From Vulcanimicrobium alpinum (GTDB taxonomy: Bacteria; Vulcanimicrobiota; Vulcanimicrobiia; Vulcanimicrobiales; Vulcanimicrobiaceae): a stretch of DNA of 64,000 bases. The notes under the pieces were generated by a model. It saw only the letters and a list, made by a program, of their open reading frames with translations, did not search any database and was not told where the DNA came from. Location: assembly GCF_027923555.1 (NCBI RefSeq), contig NZ_AP025523.1:2794484-2858483 (forward strand), given 5' to 3'. The translations under genes and the position numbers were made by a program. Below are positions 24,227-31,964 of the stretch, in pieces (position 1 is the first letter of the stretch; each line of letters starts with the position of its first letter).

Positions 24227-24886
24227 TCAGGAACCCCGGAAGTCAACCGCCGCGAGCTCCGCCAGACGCTCCGGACGGAGCAGGACGAGCCCCCGCAAGC
24301 GGCTGCCGCGCACGAGACCCTCGCGCGCGAACGCGGCCACCGCACTCGAGCACGACTCGCGGGTCGTGCCGGCCAGGCCGGCCAGATCCTCCTGCGAGAG
24401 CGGCAGGTCGAGCCGCACCGCGCCGTCCGCCTGCGCGATGCCGGCGTCCTCGGCGAGTTCGAGCAGCGCCCCGGCCACCCGCGACTCGACCGGAGCGCGG
24501 CTGAACGCCTCGAGCTTGCGCTGGACGCGCAGGGTCCGCCGGGCCAGCGACCGGGCGATCGTCGCGTACATCGCGGGGGCGGCGGCGGCGTGGCGATCCC
24601 ACACCTCGCTCGAGACGCGCAGGATCGCGCCGTCGGTGACGGCCTCGGCCCCGCTCTCGGCGGAGCGGTCGCCGAACACCGTCCCGGGCGCGAGGAGCTG
24701 GCCCGGGCCGGCTAAGACGAGCGTCACGTCGCGGACGAACGCCGCATTGCGGAAGACCCGGAACCAGCCGTCGTACACGACGGCAACGGCCGGGGCGTCG
24801 AGCGGGACGATCGTTCCGCGGCCGACCGAGACCACGCTGCCGTCGGCGGCCAGGCGCTCCAGGACGGCGGAATCCAGTGCGGGCAC
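24227..24886 (-). CDS. Crp/Fnr-family transcriptional regulator
   Basis: A 219-residue regulator with an N-terminal cyclic-nucleotide-binding-like beta roll (1-110) and a C-terminal winged helix-turn-helix (LPLSQEDLAGLAGTTRESCS, then AVAAFAREGLV). The dimerisation helix contains LARRTLRVQRKLEAF. The residues that bind cAMP in Crp are not clearly conserved and no Fnr cysteine cluster is seen, so the ligand is open. The gene is divergent from the PYP-like gene, separated by about 50 bp or overlapping depending on that start, and may regulate it. Confidence 0.88.
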   Translation of the reverse strand: MPALDSAVLERLAADGSVVSVGRGTIVPLDAPAVAVVYDGWFRVFRNAAFVRDVTLVLAGPGQLLAPGTVFGDRSAESGAEAVTDGAILRVSSEVWDRHAAAAPAMYATIARSLARRTLRVQRKLEAFSRAPVESRVAGALLELAEDAGIAQADGAVRLDLPLSQEDLAGLAGTTRESCSSAVAAFAREGLVRGSRLRGLVLLRPERLAELAAVDFRGS

Positions 24887-24939
24887 GGGGCTGGATTGCG
24901 TTGCCGGGTCGTTCCGCCCCCTCCGCGAATGAACCGCTC

Positions 24940-25311
24940 GTGGACGTCAGCGGTTCGGAGGCGATCTTCGACCTCGGGGAGACCGAGGTCGATGCGTTGC
25001 CGTTCGGCCTGATCGGGGTCGATGCCACCGGGACGATCGAGCAGTACAACGCGTACGAATCGCGGCTTGCCCGGCTCTCGAAGGAGCGCGTGATCGGCCG
25101 CAACTTCTTCCGCGACGTCGCGCCTTGCACCGCGGTGAAGGAGTTCCAGGGCCGCTTCGAGCGCTTCGCGGCGGAGCCCGGCGACGGCGCCGAGTCGTTC
25201 GATTTCGAATTCCGCTTCCCGTTCGGACGGCAGTTCGTGAACATCACGTTCCTGCGCAGCGCCAAGAGCGGTCAGATCAAGATTCTCGTCAACCGATACG
25301 ACGAACAGTAG
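24940..25311 (+). CDS. photoactive yellow protein homologue
   Basis: A 123-residue single PAS domain that aligns without gaps to photoactive yellow protein over the chromophore region. QYNAYE gives the equivalents of Tyr42 and Glu46 (here Y36, E40). VIGRNFFRDVAPCT gives the equivalent of Cys69 (C63), to which p-coumaric acid is attached in PYP. The PYP residues Thr50 and Arg52 are replaced by Ala and Leu. PYP is a cytoplasmic blue-light sensor. The start is taken as GTG at 24940, giving PYP length; the frame is open from a GTG at 24877. A chemoreceptor gene follows 26 bp downstream. No hydroxycinnamate ligase or ammonia-lyase is in the window. Confidence 0.72.
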   Translation: MDVSGSEAIFDLGETEVDALPFGLIGVDATGTIEQYNAYESRLARLSKERVIGRNFFRDVAPCTAVKEFQGRFERFAAEPGDGAESFDFEFRFPFGRQFVNITFLRSAKSGQIKILVNRYDEQ

Positions 25312-25337
25312 GACCACTCGCACCCAAGGAGCCTCCG

Positions 25338-26723
25338 GTGGCACTCTCTTCGTTGGATCTGTTCTTGATCGCGGCGACCGTTGCGGCCGCCGTCGCCGCG
25401 GTCGCGGCGATGCTCGCCGGTCGGCGCGCGTCGCGCGCGATCGCCGCCCAGCGCGCGATCCTGCGCGGCGCGCTCGACGTCGCCGGGAGCGATCGCATCG
25501 AAGACCTGGTCGGCGGGATCGTCGCCGCGCGCCGGCGCGCCGACGCGATCGCCGCGCTCGCGCCGGCCGCCGACGAGGTCGTCGAACGGCAGGCGAGGCT
25601 CGCCAGCGCGCTGGTCGCGCGCGACGCCGCGGGGATCGCCGCATAGGACGCGCTGACCGCGACGTTCGGCGCGCTCACCACCGCGAACGGCGCGGTCACG
25701 GAACTCACGCAGGGCGTCGGCGAAGCCGGCGCGGCGGTCGAGCAGGCGGTTTCGTCGATCAGCACCGTCTCCGACAACATCACCGGAATCGCCGAAGGCG
25801 TCGGGACAGTGAGCTCGTCGATCGGTCAACTCGCGGTCTCCGTGAATCAGGTAGCCGGCTGTGCGCGCGAAGCGTCGACCCTCTCGCTCGAAGCCGACCG
25901 CAAGGCGCGCGACGGCGGGGTCGCGGTCGAGCGGCTCGTGCGCTCGACGCGTGAGATCGCCGACGACATCAACACCGTCGTCTCAACGATGGAAGAACTC
26001 GGCACCGCGTCCGAACGGATCGGCGCGATCGTCGAAGTGATCGACGCGATCGCCGACCAGACGAACCTGCTGGCGCTCAACGCCGCGATAGAAGCCGCGC
26101 GCGCCGACGAGCACGGCCGCGGCTTCGCCGTGGTCGCCGACGAAGTGCGCAAACTCGCCGAAAGTTCGGCCCAGTCGACGCGCGAGATCGGCCAGCTCGT
26201 CAAAGACATTCAAGCGAAGACCGCCGAGGTCGTGCGCTCGACGACGGCCTCGGGGACGAAGGCGGAGAGCGGCCTGGAGATGGCCGCTCTCGCCGGTCGC
26301 ACGATCGCCGACATCCCGTCGTCGGTGAGCAAAGCGAACCGGCTGATCGAGCAGATCTCGATGGCGGCGCGCGAATAGGCGGCCGGGTCGTCGGCGATCG
26401 TGAACTCGGTCGAACAGATGAACCTGCTGATGCGCGAAGCAGCGCGTTCGCTCGAAGAGCAGAACACGTCTAACCGGCAGATCATTCAGATCATCGCGAA
26501 GATCCAGCGCCACGCGAACGGCGTCGAGGAGACGCTGGCGCGCCAGCGCGGCGCGAGCGAGAAGCTGATGGCGCAGGCGAAATCGCTCGCGGCCGCGGGC
26601 CGCGCGACCGCCGACGCAAACGCCGGCTTCGACGACCTCGTGATCTCGCTCCGCGACCGCCTGCGGCGCGTCGCTTCGGGTCAGCTCGTCGCCCGCGAGG
26701 AAGCGGCTCTCGCGAGCCGCTGA
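25338..26723 (+). pseudogene. methyl-accepting chemotaxis protein with two in-frame TAG codons
   Basis: This is one continuous 461-codon frame broken only by TAG at 25644-25646 and 26376-26378. The start GTG at 25338 has an AAGGAG six bases upstream. A hydrophobic helix (residues 5-27) is followed by a helical linker without a periplasmic sensor domain. Then comes the MCP signalling hairpin with the canonical tip ([39 protein letters not shown]). The second TAG stands where MCPs have Gln in the EQAAG motif, so CAG to TAG explains it. No frameshift is present. Without readthrough the protein is cut into three pieces. The neighbouring PYP-like sensor suggests a light-responsive receptor. Confidence 0.85.
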
Positions 26724-26726
26724 GGC

Positions 26727-27500
26727 TCAGGGACGCAGCGCGACCGGCCGGTACGTGTCGAACGCGTCGTAGCGGACGCCCGCGAGATAGAGTCCGTGCG
26801 CGGGCGCCGTCGTCCCCGCGGCGGTGCGGTCACGCGCCGCAAGCGCGCGCGCCGTCAGCTCGAGATCGCGATAGCCGGTCGCGACGTCGACCAGCGTCCC
26901 GACGATGATGCGCACCATCCGGTGCAGGAACGCGTTGCCGCGCACCGTGATGCGCACCAGATCGCCGGATCGCGCGGCGTCGATTGCAAACACCTCGCGC
27001 ACGGTGCCGCCGCGTTCGGGAAGCTCGCCGCAGAACGTCACGAAGTCGTGCTCGCCGACAAGCGGCGCGGCGGCCTGCACGAGGCGCGCATCGTCGAGCG
27101 CACGCGGAACGATCCACGCGCGCGCGCGCCAGATCGCCGACGGATAGGGACGGTTGACGATCAGGTAGTCGTAGACGCGCTCGAGCGCGTCGAAACGCGC
27201 GGAGAACCCGTCGGCGACGAGCGCGGCATCGCGGACCACCAGATCCGCGGGCGTGCAGGCGTTGAGCGCAAGGCGCAGGCGTTCGATCGGAAACGCGCGC
27301 TCGGCACGGAACGAGATCACCTGCCCGGTCGCGTGGACGCCGGCATCGGTGCGGCCGGCGGCGCTGATCTTCACGACCTGATGGAAGAGCCGCGCGAGCG
27401 CGTCTTCGAGCGCGCCGGCGACGGTGCGCAGCGCGGGCTGGTACTGCAGCCCGTGAAACGCGGACCCGTCGTATTCGACGACGAGACGATACGTCGGCAC
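26727..27500 (-). CDS. truA: tRNA pseudouridine(38-40) synthase
   Basis: A 257-residue TruA, which isomerises uridines 38-40 in tRNA anticodon arms. The catalytic aspartate is D52 in SAAGRTDAGVHA. Other family blocks are YDGSAFHGLQYQP at the N-terminus, RVYDYLIVNRPYPSAIW and NAFLHRMVRIIVGTLVDVATGY. The gene is convergent with the chemoreceptor gene, three bases apart. A strong terminator lies just upstream, so it has its own transcription start. Confidence 0.96.
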   Translation of the reverse strand: MPTYRLVVEYDGSAFHGLQYQPALRTVAGALEDALARLFHQVVKISAAGRTDAGVHATGQVISFRAERAFPIERLRLALNACTPADLVVRDAALVADGFSARFDALERVYDYLIVNRPYPSAIWRARAWIVPRALDDARLVQAAAPLVGEHDFVTFCGELPERGGTVREVFAIDAARSGDLVRITVRGNAFLHRMVRIIVGTLVDVATGYRDLELTARALAARDRTAAGTTAPAHGLYLAGVRYDAFDTYRPVALRP

Positions 27501-27514
27501 CCGCCGGGATTCAC

Positions 27515-27548
27515 GAAAAACAGCGAGGCCGCCTTGCGGCGGCCTCGC
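27515..27548 (-). terminator. intrinsic terminator of DUF5069 gene
   Basis: GCGAGGCCGCC and GGCGGCCTCGC (27523-27533, 27538-27548) form an 11-bp perfect stem with a 4-nt loop. On the minus strand it is followed by TGTTTTTCG. It ends the transcript of the gene at 27573-28022 before truA. Confidence 0.88.
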
Positions 27549-27572
27549 GTCGGTCTGCGGGGCGGCGTGCCG

Positions 27573-28022
27573 TCAGGAGGCGACGCGCTGCGGGACGGGA
27601 CGCTTCTCGTCGAGGTCGAGGAGATCGGGCCACGCGGTGACGTCGGTGCGGTCGGGCGCGACCTGGTTTCGTAGCTCGAGGAAGTACGCGTGCGACTCGG
27701 AGCCCGGCTCCGGTCCCGCTTCGAGGAAGTGCGCGTTGAACTGCTCGATCTCGGCCGGCGACGTCTTGTCGACGAACGGCTTCACGTAGGCCTCGATCTC
27801 GCCGACGCTGTTCGCCTTCTTGATGACGTCCATCAGCGCTTCGTGATCGACGCCGAGCAGGCCGAACACGGCCTTGTCCATCGGGCAGTTGTAGTGATAC
27901 TCGCCGTTGGTCCCGTTGGCCGTGGCGATGCCCTTGTCGATCGCTCGGCCGACCTGCACGACACCGTGCAGCTTCTCGCGGACCGAACGGGGATACGACG
28001 TGGTCAAATCTTTTTGCAGCAT
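27573..28022 (-). CDS. DUF5069 family protein
   Basis: A 149-residue protein of the DUF5069 type. Recognisable blocks are LTTSYPRSVREKLHGVVQVG, RAIDKG, GEYHYNCPMDKAVFGLLGVD and the C-terminal ELRNQVAPDRTDVTAWPDLL. The start ATG at 28022 matches the beginning of homology (MLQKDL); an in-frame ATG at 28064 is less likely. No function is established; the conserved HYNCP..D segment suggests a ligand or metal site. It is followed by a strong terminator. Confidence 0.8.
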   Translation of the reverse strand: MLQKDLTTSYPRSVREKLHGVVQVGRAIDKGIATANGTNGEYHYNCPMDKAVFGLLGVDHEALMDVIKKANSVGEIEAYVKPFVDKTSPAEIEQFNAHFLEAGPEPGSESHAYFLELRNQVAPDRTDVTAWPDLLDLDEKRPVPQRVAS

Positions 28023-28104
28023 TGCGAGTGCTTTGACTGCCGCCGCGCCGCAGAGGTTGCGCACCGGTCACGCGGAGCGTGCCCTCGTCGCTCGTACTCG
28101 GGCT

Positions 28105-29610
28105 CTACGGTTCGTCCTCGCCGTCGTCGTCGGGTTCGTCGGCGCGGAGCGGTCGCTGCAGCGGGAAGAGCAGGACGTCGCGGATCGACCCGTTGTTCGT
28201 CAGCATCATGACGAGGCGGTCGACGCCGATTCCGATCCCGGCGGTCGGCGGCATCCCGTACTCGAGCGCGCGGACGAAATCCCAGTCGGGTTCGGGGACT
28301 TCTTCGTCGCCCGCAGCGCGTTCGGCGAGCTGCAGTTCGAAGCGGCGGCGCTGATCGTCGGGGTCGTTCAATTCGGTGAACGCGTTCGAGAGCTCCATGT
28401 GCGCGGCGAAGAGTTCGTAGCGCTCGGTGATCTCGGGATCGTCCTTCATCCGCTTCGCCAGCGGCGAGAGCACGACCGGATAACCGTACACGAACGTCGG
28501 TTCGATCAGATGCGGCTCGACGATGCGTTCGAAGAGTTTGTCGAGCGCGTGCGCGTGGGTCGGCGACTCCGGGATCCCGTACTCACGCAGCAGCGCGAAA
28601 CACGCGCCTGGGTCGAGCAGCTGCTCGCGCGTGATCCCGGCATACTCCTCGAACGCGGCGAGATAGTTCAGCCGCCGGAACGGCGTCGCGAACGAGATCG
28701 CATCCTCACCGAAGACGAACTGTTCCGAGCCGTGCACCGCGCGCGCCAGATGCGCCATCAGCGCCTCGTTGAAGCGCATCATGTCGTGGACGTCCCAGAA
28801 CGCCGCGTAGAGTTCGAGCATCGTGAACTCGGGATTGTGCGTGCGGTCGATCCCCTCGTTGCGGAACGTCCGCCCGATCTCGTACACGCGCTCCATCCCA
28901 CCGACGATCAGCCGCTTGAGATAGAGCTCCGTCGCGATGCGCAGTTTGAGCGGGATGTCCAGCGCGTTGGAATGGGTGAGGAACGGGCGCGCCGTCGCGC
29001 CGCCGGCGATCGTGAGCAACGTCGGCGTCTCGACTTCGAAAAACCCCTGCGCGTCGATGAAGCGGCGCATCTCGCTGACGATCCGCGAGCGCTGGATCAT
29101 CACGTCGCGCACCGGCGGGTTGACGATCAAATCGACGTAGCGCCGGCGGTAGCGCTTCTCGACGTCGGTGAGGCCGTGCCACTTGTCGGGGAGCGGCTGC
29201 AGCGATTTGCCGAGGACCTCGAAGGTGCGCACGTGCAGCGAGAGCTCGCCGGTCTTCGTGCGGAAGACGAACCCCGTCGCGCCGACAATGTCGCCGCGCT
29301 CGACCTCCTTCGCGATCGCGAACGCGTCGTCGCCGACGTCGTTCGCGCGCACGAAGAGCTGAAAGCGTCCGGTGCGGTCGTGCAGATCGAAGAAGATGAC
29401 CTTGCCCTGCCCGCGCGCCGCCATGATCCGTCCAGCAATCGACCAGTCCGTCTCCTCGGAACGGCCCTGCTCGCCCAGATCCGCGTAGCGCGTCGCCAGG
29501 TCGGCGGCGTGCGCCGTGACGTCGAACCGCGTCGCGCGGAACGGGTCGACGCCGCGCTCGCGCAACGCGGCGAGCCGGGCTCGCCGTGCTGCGACCAGAC
29601 TTTCGCTCAC
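28105..29610 (-). CDS. lysS: lysyl-tRNA synthetase, class II
   Basis: A 501-residue class II LysRS. An N-terminal OB-fold anticodon-binding domain (about 55-150) is followed by the catalytic domain with motif 1 (RRFIDAQGFFEVETPTLL), motif 2 (YEIGRTFRNEGIDRTHNPEF) and motif 3 (GIGIGVDRLVMML). Length and domain order are standard. It charges tRNA-Lys in the cytoplasm. greA lies eight bases upstream, in the same operon. Confidence 0.97.
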   Translation of the reverse strand: MSESLVAARRARLAALRERGVDPFRATRFDVTAHAADLATRYADLGEQGRSEETDWSIAGRIMAARGQGKVIFFDLHDRTGRFQLFVRANDVGDDAFAIAKEVERGDIVGATGFVFRTKTGELSLHVRTFEVLGKSLQPLPDKWHGLTDVEKRYRRRYVDLIVNPPVRDVMIQRSRIVSEMRRFIDAQGFFEVETPTLLTIAGGATARPFLTHSNALDIPLKLRIATELYLKRLIVGGMERVYEIGRTFRNEGIDRTHNPEFTMLELYAAFWDVHDMMRFNEALMAHLARAVHGSEQFVFGEDAISFATPFRRLNYLAAFEEYAGITREQLLDPGACFALLREYGIPESPTHAHALDKLFERIVEPHLIEPTFVYGYPVVLSPLAKRMKDDPEITERYELFAAHMELSNAFTELNDPDDQRRRFELQLAERAAGDEEVPEPDWDFVRALEYGMPPTAGIGIGVDRLVMMLTNNGSIRDVLLFPLQRPLRADEPDDDGEDEP

Positions 29611-29618
29611 GCGGCCGG

Positions 29619-30122
29619 CTACGAGGCTTTCTTGGTTTTCTTGGGGTCTTTGTTGATCGCTTCGATCTTGTACTTCATCTGGCCGCGCGGCGTGGTGACG
29701 TCGACCGTCTCGCCTTTCTTGCGGCCCATGAGCGCGCGTCCCAGCGGCGACTCGTTCGAGAGCCGCGCGTTCTTCGGATCGGCCTCGGCCGAGCCGACGA
29801 TCGTGAACTCGTGCGAGGTCTTCGAGCCGACTTCCATCACCTTGATCGTCGCGCCCAAGTGGACTTCGTCCGCGACGTAGTCGCTCGCGTCGATGACGCG
29901 GGCGTTGCGGATCATCCCTTCGAGCTTGAGGATGCGGCCTTCGACGAAGGCCTGTTCCTGTTTCGCATCTTCGTATTCGGCGTTTTCGGAGATGTCGCCG
30001 AACTCTTTGGCTTGACGGATGCGCTCGTTGACCTCGCGTCGATGAACGGTTTTCAGTTCGTCCAGCTCGTCCTCGAGCTTCTTGAGTCCATCACGGGTCA
30101 AAACGATTTCTTTGTCGTTCAA
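29619..30122 (-). CDS. greA: transcription elongation factor GreA
   Basis: A 167-residue GreA that rescues backtracked RNA polymerase by stimulating transcript cleavage. The acidic tip of the N-terminal coiled coil is FGDISENAEYEDAK. The C-terminal globular domain includes SPLGRALMGRKKGETVDV. No ATG is near the start of homology; a TTG at 30122 with GGGAG six bases upstream is the best start (LNDKEIVLTRDG). It overlaps the 3' end of the permease gene by 32 bp and is followed by lysS. Confidence 0.94.
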   Translation of the reverse strand: MNDKEIVLTRDGLKKLEDELDELKTVHRREVNERIRQAKEFGDISENAEYEDAKQEQAFVEGRILKLEGMIRNARVIDASDYVADEVHLGATIKVMEVGSKTSHEFTIVGSAEADPKNARLSNESPLGRALMGRKKGETVDVTTPRGQMKYKIEAINKDPKKTKKAS

Positions 30123-31488
30123 AAGCGACTCCCGATTGTTGTCCGCCCCCGGCTCGCGACGCGCGGCGAGCCGCGCGGCCCCTCCAGAGCGCCAGGGGAA
30201 GCCCGATGATTGCGGAGGCGGCGATGAAACCCCTCGTTGGCGGATCGTCACCCCACAGCGCGGCGGCAAGAATCCCAATGAGGATCACGGCGGATGTACC
30301 CGGGAGGATCGCTCCCGACCACCGCTTGCTCTCTGTATCGGCAAAAACGCGGACTGCCGCCGCGGCGGTGAGCACGAACAGCACGCCGAGAAACCACGAC
30401 GTCCCGGCCAGGACGAGATCGAACGCGTTTTTCGCGGTCGGCGAGACGCCGGCGGCGAGGCAGAACGCCAGCGAGAGGATCGCGATGACGACGATTGCCG
30501 CGGTGGGCTCCTCGCGGCGGTCGAGCCGTCCGAGCGGCGCGGGAAGGACGCCGTCGCGCCCCATTGAGTAGAGGCTGCGCGTCAAGTAGACGAGCGTCGT
30601 CTGCAGCGAGGCGGCGAACGAGAGCAGGACGGTGAGGGTGAGTACCTGTTCCCAGCCGCCGCCGAGGAGGCCCCCGACGTAGGCGAGCGCGTCGCGGTCG
30701 TGGCCGGCGAAGCCCGCCGCGGAGCCGATCCGCTCGAAGGCGACGATTCCGGCGATGAGGATCGCGCTGGTGAGCGCGAGCCCGAGGAGGCCGCCCGCCC
30801 CGGGAGCACCGGCGTCGCCCTGCGCCTCTTCGGCCGTCGACGCCGACACCTCCCAGCCGTCGATCATCCAGATGCCGACGACGGTCGCCGCGACCAGGCC
30901 GCTCCAGGGGACGCCCCCGCCGGCGAACGCGACCGCGCCGGGACGCGGGTGCGCCGCGGCAACGGCGGCCGCGACGCCGAGCACGCCGAGTTCGGCGGCG
31001 AGCAGGAGCAGCGTCAGCGTCGTGGTCGGCTTGAGACCGTACCACAGCAGCAGCGACGTCGCGATCACCCAGCCGCAGCCGACGAGCGCGACGGCGAGCG
31101 GGTTCGCGGCGAGCGCCGGCGCGACCAGATCGAGCGTGTAGGTGCCGGCCGGCAGCGCCGTCGCGAGCGTCGCGAAGACGTTCGCGACGATCAGGATCCA
31201 CGCGCCGTACGCGCCCGCTTCCGGACCGAACGCGCTGCGGATCCAGGCATACGACGAGCCGGCGTCGCGCTGCCGCTCGCCCAGGCGCTTGTAGCCGCTC
31301 GCGATCATCGCCATCAGCACGGCGATTAGCACGACGGCGAGCGGCGTCCAGCGGCCGGCGGCGGCGATCATCGGCGCCATCGTCGTCGCCAGCGAAAACG
31401 CCGGCCCGATCGCGGCGGCCGCGACGACGGCGAGATCGCGCAGCGCGAGAACGCGCCGCAGGTGCGGCTGCGCCGGCGCCTCGTTCAG
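30091..31488 (-). CDS. APC-family amino-acid permease
   Basis: An inner-membrane permease of about 465 residues and 12 predicted helices, of the amino acid-polyamine-organocation superfamily. Family features are the first-helix glycine-rich IGPAFSLATTMAPMIAAAG and DAGSSYAWIRSAFGPEAGAYGAW. No ATG, GTG or TTG lies near the start of homology; the frame most likely begins at a CTG at 31488 that overlaps the OsmC stop (CTGA). The substrate is unknown. A second APC permease is encoded two genes upstream in the same operon. Confidence 0.8.
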   Translation of the reverse strand: MNEAPAQPHLRRVLALRDLAVVAAAAIGPAFSLATTMAPMIAAAGRWTPLAVVLIAVLMAMIASGYKRLGERQRDAGSSYAWIRSAFGPEAGAYGAWILIVANVFATLATALPAGTYTLDLVAPALAANPLAVALVGCGWVIATSLLLWYGLKPTTTLTLLLLAAELGVLGVAAAVAAAHPRPGAVAFAGGGVPWSGLVAATVVGIWMIDGWEVSASTAEEAQGDAGAPGAGGLLGLALTSAILIAGIVAFERIGSAAGFAGHDRDALAYVGGLLGGGWEQVLTLTVLLSFAASLQTTLVYLTRSLYSMGRDGVLPAPLGRLDRREEPTAAIVVIAILSLAFCLAAGVSPTAKNAFDLVLAGTSWFLGVLFVLTAAAAVRVFADTESKRWSGAILPGTSAVILIGILAAALWGDDPPTRGFIAASAIIGLPLALWRGRAARRASRAGGGQQSGVAFERQRNRFDP

Positions 31489-31964
31489 ACGGCGGCCCCC
31501 GCGGTGACCGCCGGCTCGTTGCGGACGGGGAAGTTGACCGAGTTCGCGATGAAGCACTCGCGATGCGCCCGCGCGTGCAGCGCGGTCACCTCGTCGATCC
31601 GCGACGCGTCGGCGATCGTCACGCGCGGGTGCAGCACCACCTCGCGAAACCGGATGCGGCCGTCGACGAGCGACATCTCGCCGCGCGCATCGTCCTCGTA
31701 CGACGTCACGGCGATCCCGGCGCGCGCGCACAAGGCGAGATACGAGAGCAGGTGGCACGCGGAGAGCGACGCGACGAGCAGATCTTCGGGGTTGTGCAGA
31801 CGCGCGTCGCCGCGGAAGTGCGTGTCGGCGGACCCGTGCAGCGGCACCTTTCCGTCGCACTCGACAACGTACGCGCGGCTGTAGGTCGCGTATTCGAGCG
31901 CCGGGCCCGACGCGGCGCCGGTCCAGCGGAGCCGCGCGGCGTAGCGGTGCGGGCGAACGTTCAT
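31485..31964 (-). CDS. OsmC-family peroxiredoxin-like protein
   Basis: A 159-residue OsmC/Ohr-like protein. The reactive cysteines lie in DLLVASLSACHLLSYLALC and in HRECFIANSVNFPV, as expected for thiol peroxidases of this family; the N-terminal HNPEDLL motif precedes the first. It probably reduces organic hydroperoxides or handles related thiols. It lies between two amino-acid permease genes with ATGA and CTGA overlaps, so it is co-translated with them, although no functional link is obvious. Confidence 0.88.
   Translation of the reverse strand: MNVRPHRYAARLRWTGAASGPALEYATYSRAYVVECDGKVPLHGSADTHFRGDARLHNPEDLLVASLSACHLLSYLALCARAGIAVTSYEDDARGEMSLVDGRIRFREVVLHPRVTIADASRIDEVTALHARAHRECFIANSVNFPVRNEPAVTAGAAV

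Noticed and set aside
25644-26378. Genome-wide reassignment of TAG to a sense codon
   Set aside because: Several solid genes end in TAG at the expected place, including the SDR (2620), transglycosylase (13830), PYP-like protein (25311), propeller protein (36174) and acyl-CoA dehydrogenase (54740).
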